Below are positions 5,884 to 6,331 of a stretch of DNA of 6,331 nucleotides, in pieces. This stretch comes from Eggerthellaceae bacterium. Its GTDB lineage: Bacteria; Actinomycetota; Coriobacteriia; Coriobacteriales; Eggerthellaceae. The DNA is taken from NCBI GenBank assembly GCA_017960005.1, contig JAGCZM010000003.1, positions 1-6,331 of the forward strand, given 5' to 3'. Within the stretch, counting starts at the first letter, position 1. Every line of letters begins with the position of its first letter. The notes under the pieces are model-generated. The model made no database searches. It worked only from the letters and a program-made list of their open reading frames with translations, and was not told where the DNA came from. Both the position numbers and the translations under genes were made by a program.

Positions 5884-6331
5884 ATGGCAAAGGAAAAACA
5901 AAAAGCAGCGGAACAAAAGGGTGCAATCGGACGTATTGTCCGCATCGTCGGCGCTGTTGTGGACGTTGAGTTTCCGTCCGATCAGATGCCCGCTATTTAT
6001 AACGCCCTGACGGTTCACGCAGATACCGCCATCGGACAGGTCGATACCATTTTGGAAGTGCAGTCGCACTTGCGTGGCGATCTCGTCCGTACGGTCGCAA
6101 TGTCATCTACCGATGGCATTACCCGCGGTGTCGAAGCCGTTGATACCGGCGCACCCATCAAGATGCCCGTCGGTCCCAACACGCTCGGCCGCATTTGGAA
6201 CGTGCTGGGTCAGCCCGTAGACGGCAAACCCATGCCCGAAATCGACTTGTGGATGCCCATCCACCATCCGGCACCCGCCTACGAGACCTTGGCCACCAAG
6301 ACCGAGATCTTCGAAACCGGCATCAAGGTCA
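5884..6331 (+). CDS. atpD: F1Fo ATP synthase subunit beta, N-terminal part (cut by window end)
   Basis: The first 149 residues of the catalytic subunit, open at the right edge. ATG 5884 follows the atpG stop with no gap, and GGAGG (5874-5878) within the end of atpG is the ribosome binding site, so the two are probably coupled. A lysine- and glutamine-rich tail (residues 2-12) precedes the beta-barrel domain, which starts at GRIVRIVGAVVDVEF. Further family text includes SHLRGD (61-66), GRIWNVLGQPVDG (102-114) and TKTEIFETGIKV at the window end. The P-loop and catalytic Glu lie beyond the window. The usual NVLGEP reads NVLGQP (Gln110). Confidence 0.97.
   Translation, partial: MAKEKQKAAEQKGAIGRIVRIVGAVVDVEFPSDQMPAIYNALTVHADTAIGQVDTILEVQSHLRGDLVRTVAMSSTDGITRGVEAVDTGAPIKMPVGPNTLGRIWNVLGQPVDGKPMPEIDLWMPIHHPAPAYETLATKTEIFETGIKV

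Noticed and set aside
5275..6069. Long antisense open frame (264 codons) opposite atpG and atpD
   Set aside because: It lies wholly opposite two conserved genes, its protein is Cys/His/Arg-rich without recognisable domains, and it is best explained by codon bias.

Overview
The window carries the front part of a bacterial F1Fo ATP synthase operon, preceded by the end of a short pyrimidine-salvage gene pair. All supported genes are on the + strand. The order is upp (3' end only), a dCMP deaminase gene, a rho-independent terminator, then atpI-like, atpB (a), atpE (c), atpF (b), atpH (delta), atpA (alpha), atpG (gamma) and atpD (beta, cut by the window end). The epsilon gene (atpC) would be expected just beyond the window but is not seen.

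Organism: base composition is moderate, start codons include at least four GTGs, and Shine-Dalgarno sites are strong. The protein wording is Gram-positive-like: the alpha subunit has a Firmicutes/Coriobacteriia-style text with a short insertion before Walker B, and the b subunit has a signal-peptide-like leader. From memory of these families I infer an actinobacterium of class Coriobacteriia (Eggerthellales-like, of moderate GC). This was not tested by a search and the genus cannot be named.

Layout: positions 1-582 hold the pyrimidine genes, which are 19 bases apart and probably co-transcribed. Positions 583-784 are non-coding and hold a strong terminator (605-646), a possible -10 element (715-720) and a leader with a good ribosome binding site. 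From 785 to the end the atp genes are tightly packed. Several overlap or abut: atpF/atpH by 11 bases, atpH/atpA by 1 base as TAGTG, and atpG/atpD with no gap. The exceptions are a 90-base hairpin-rich spacer before atpE, the gene whose product is needed in the highest copy number, and a 50-base spacer before atpF.

Function: a, b and the c-ring form the membrane Fo sector. Protons pass between the essential Arg188 of a and Glu59 of c and drive rotation of the c-ring with gamma. Alpha and beta form the catalytic hexamer, and delta with the b dimer forms the stator. The c-subunit residues argue for proton rather than sodium coupling.

I found no previously undescribed system here. The points most worth a second look are the signal-peptide-like N-terminus of b, the alpha-subunit insertion, the swapped His/Glu pair in subunit a and the structured spacer before atpE.
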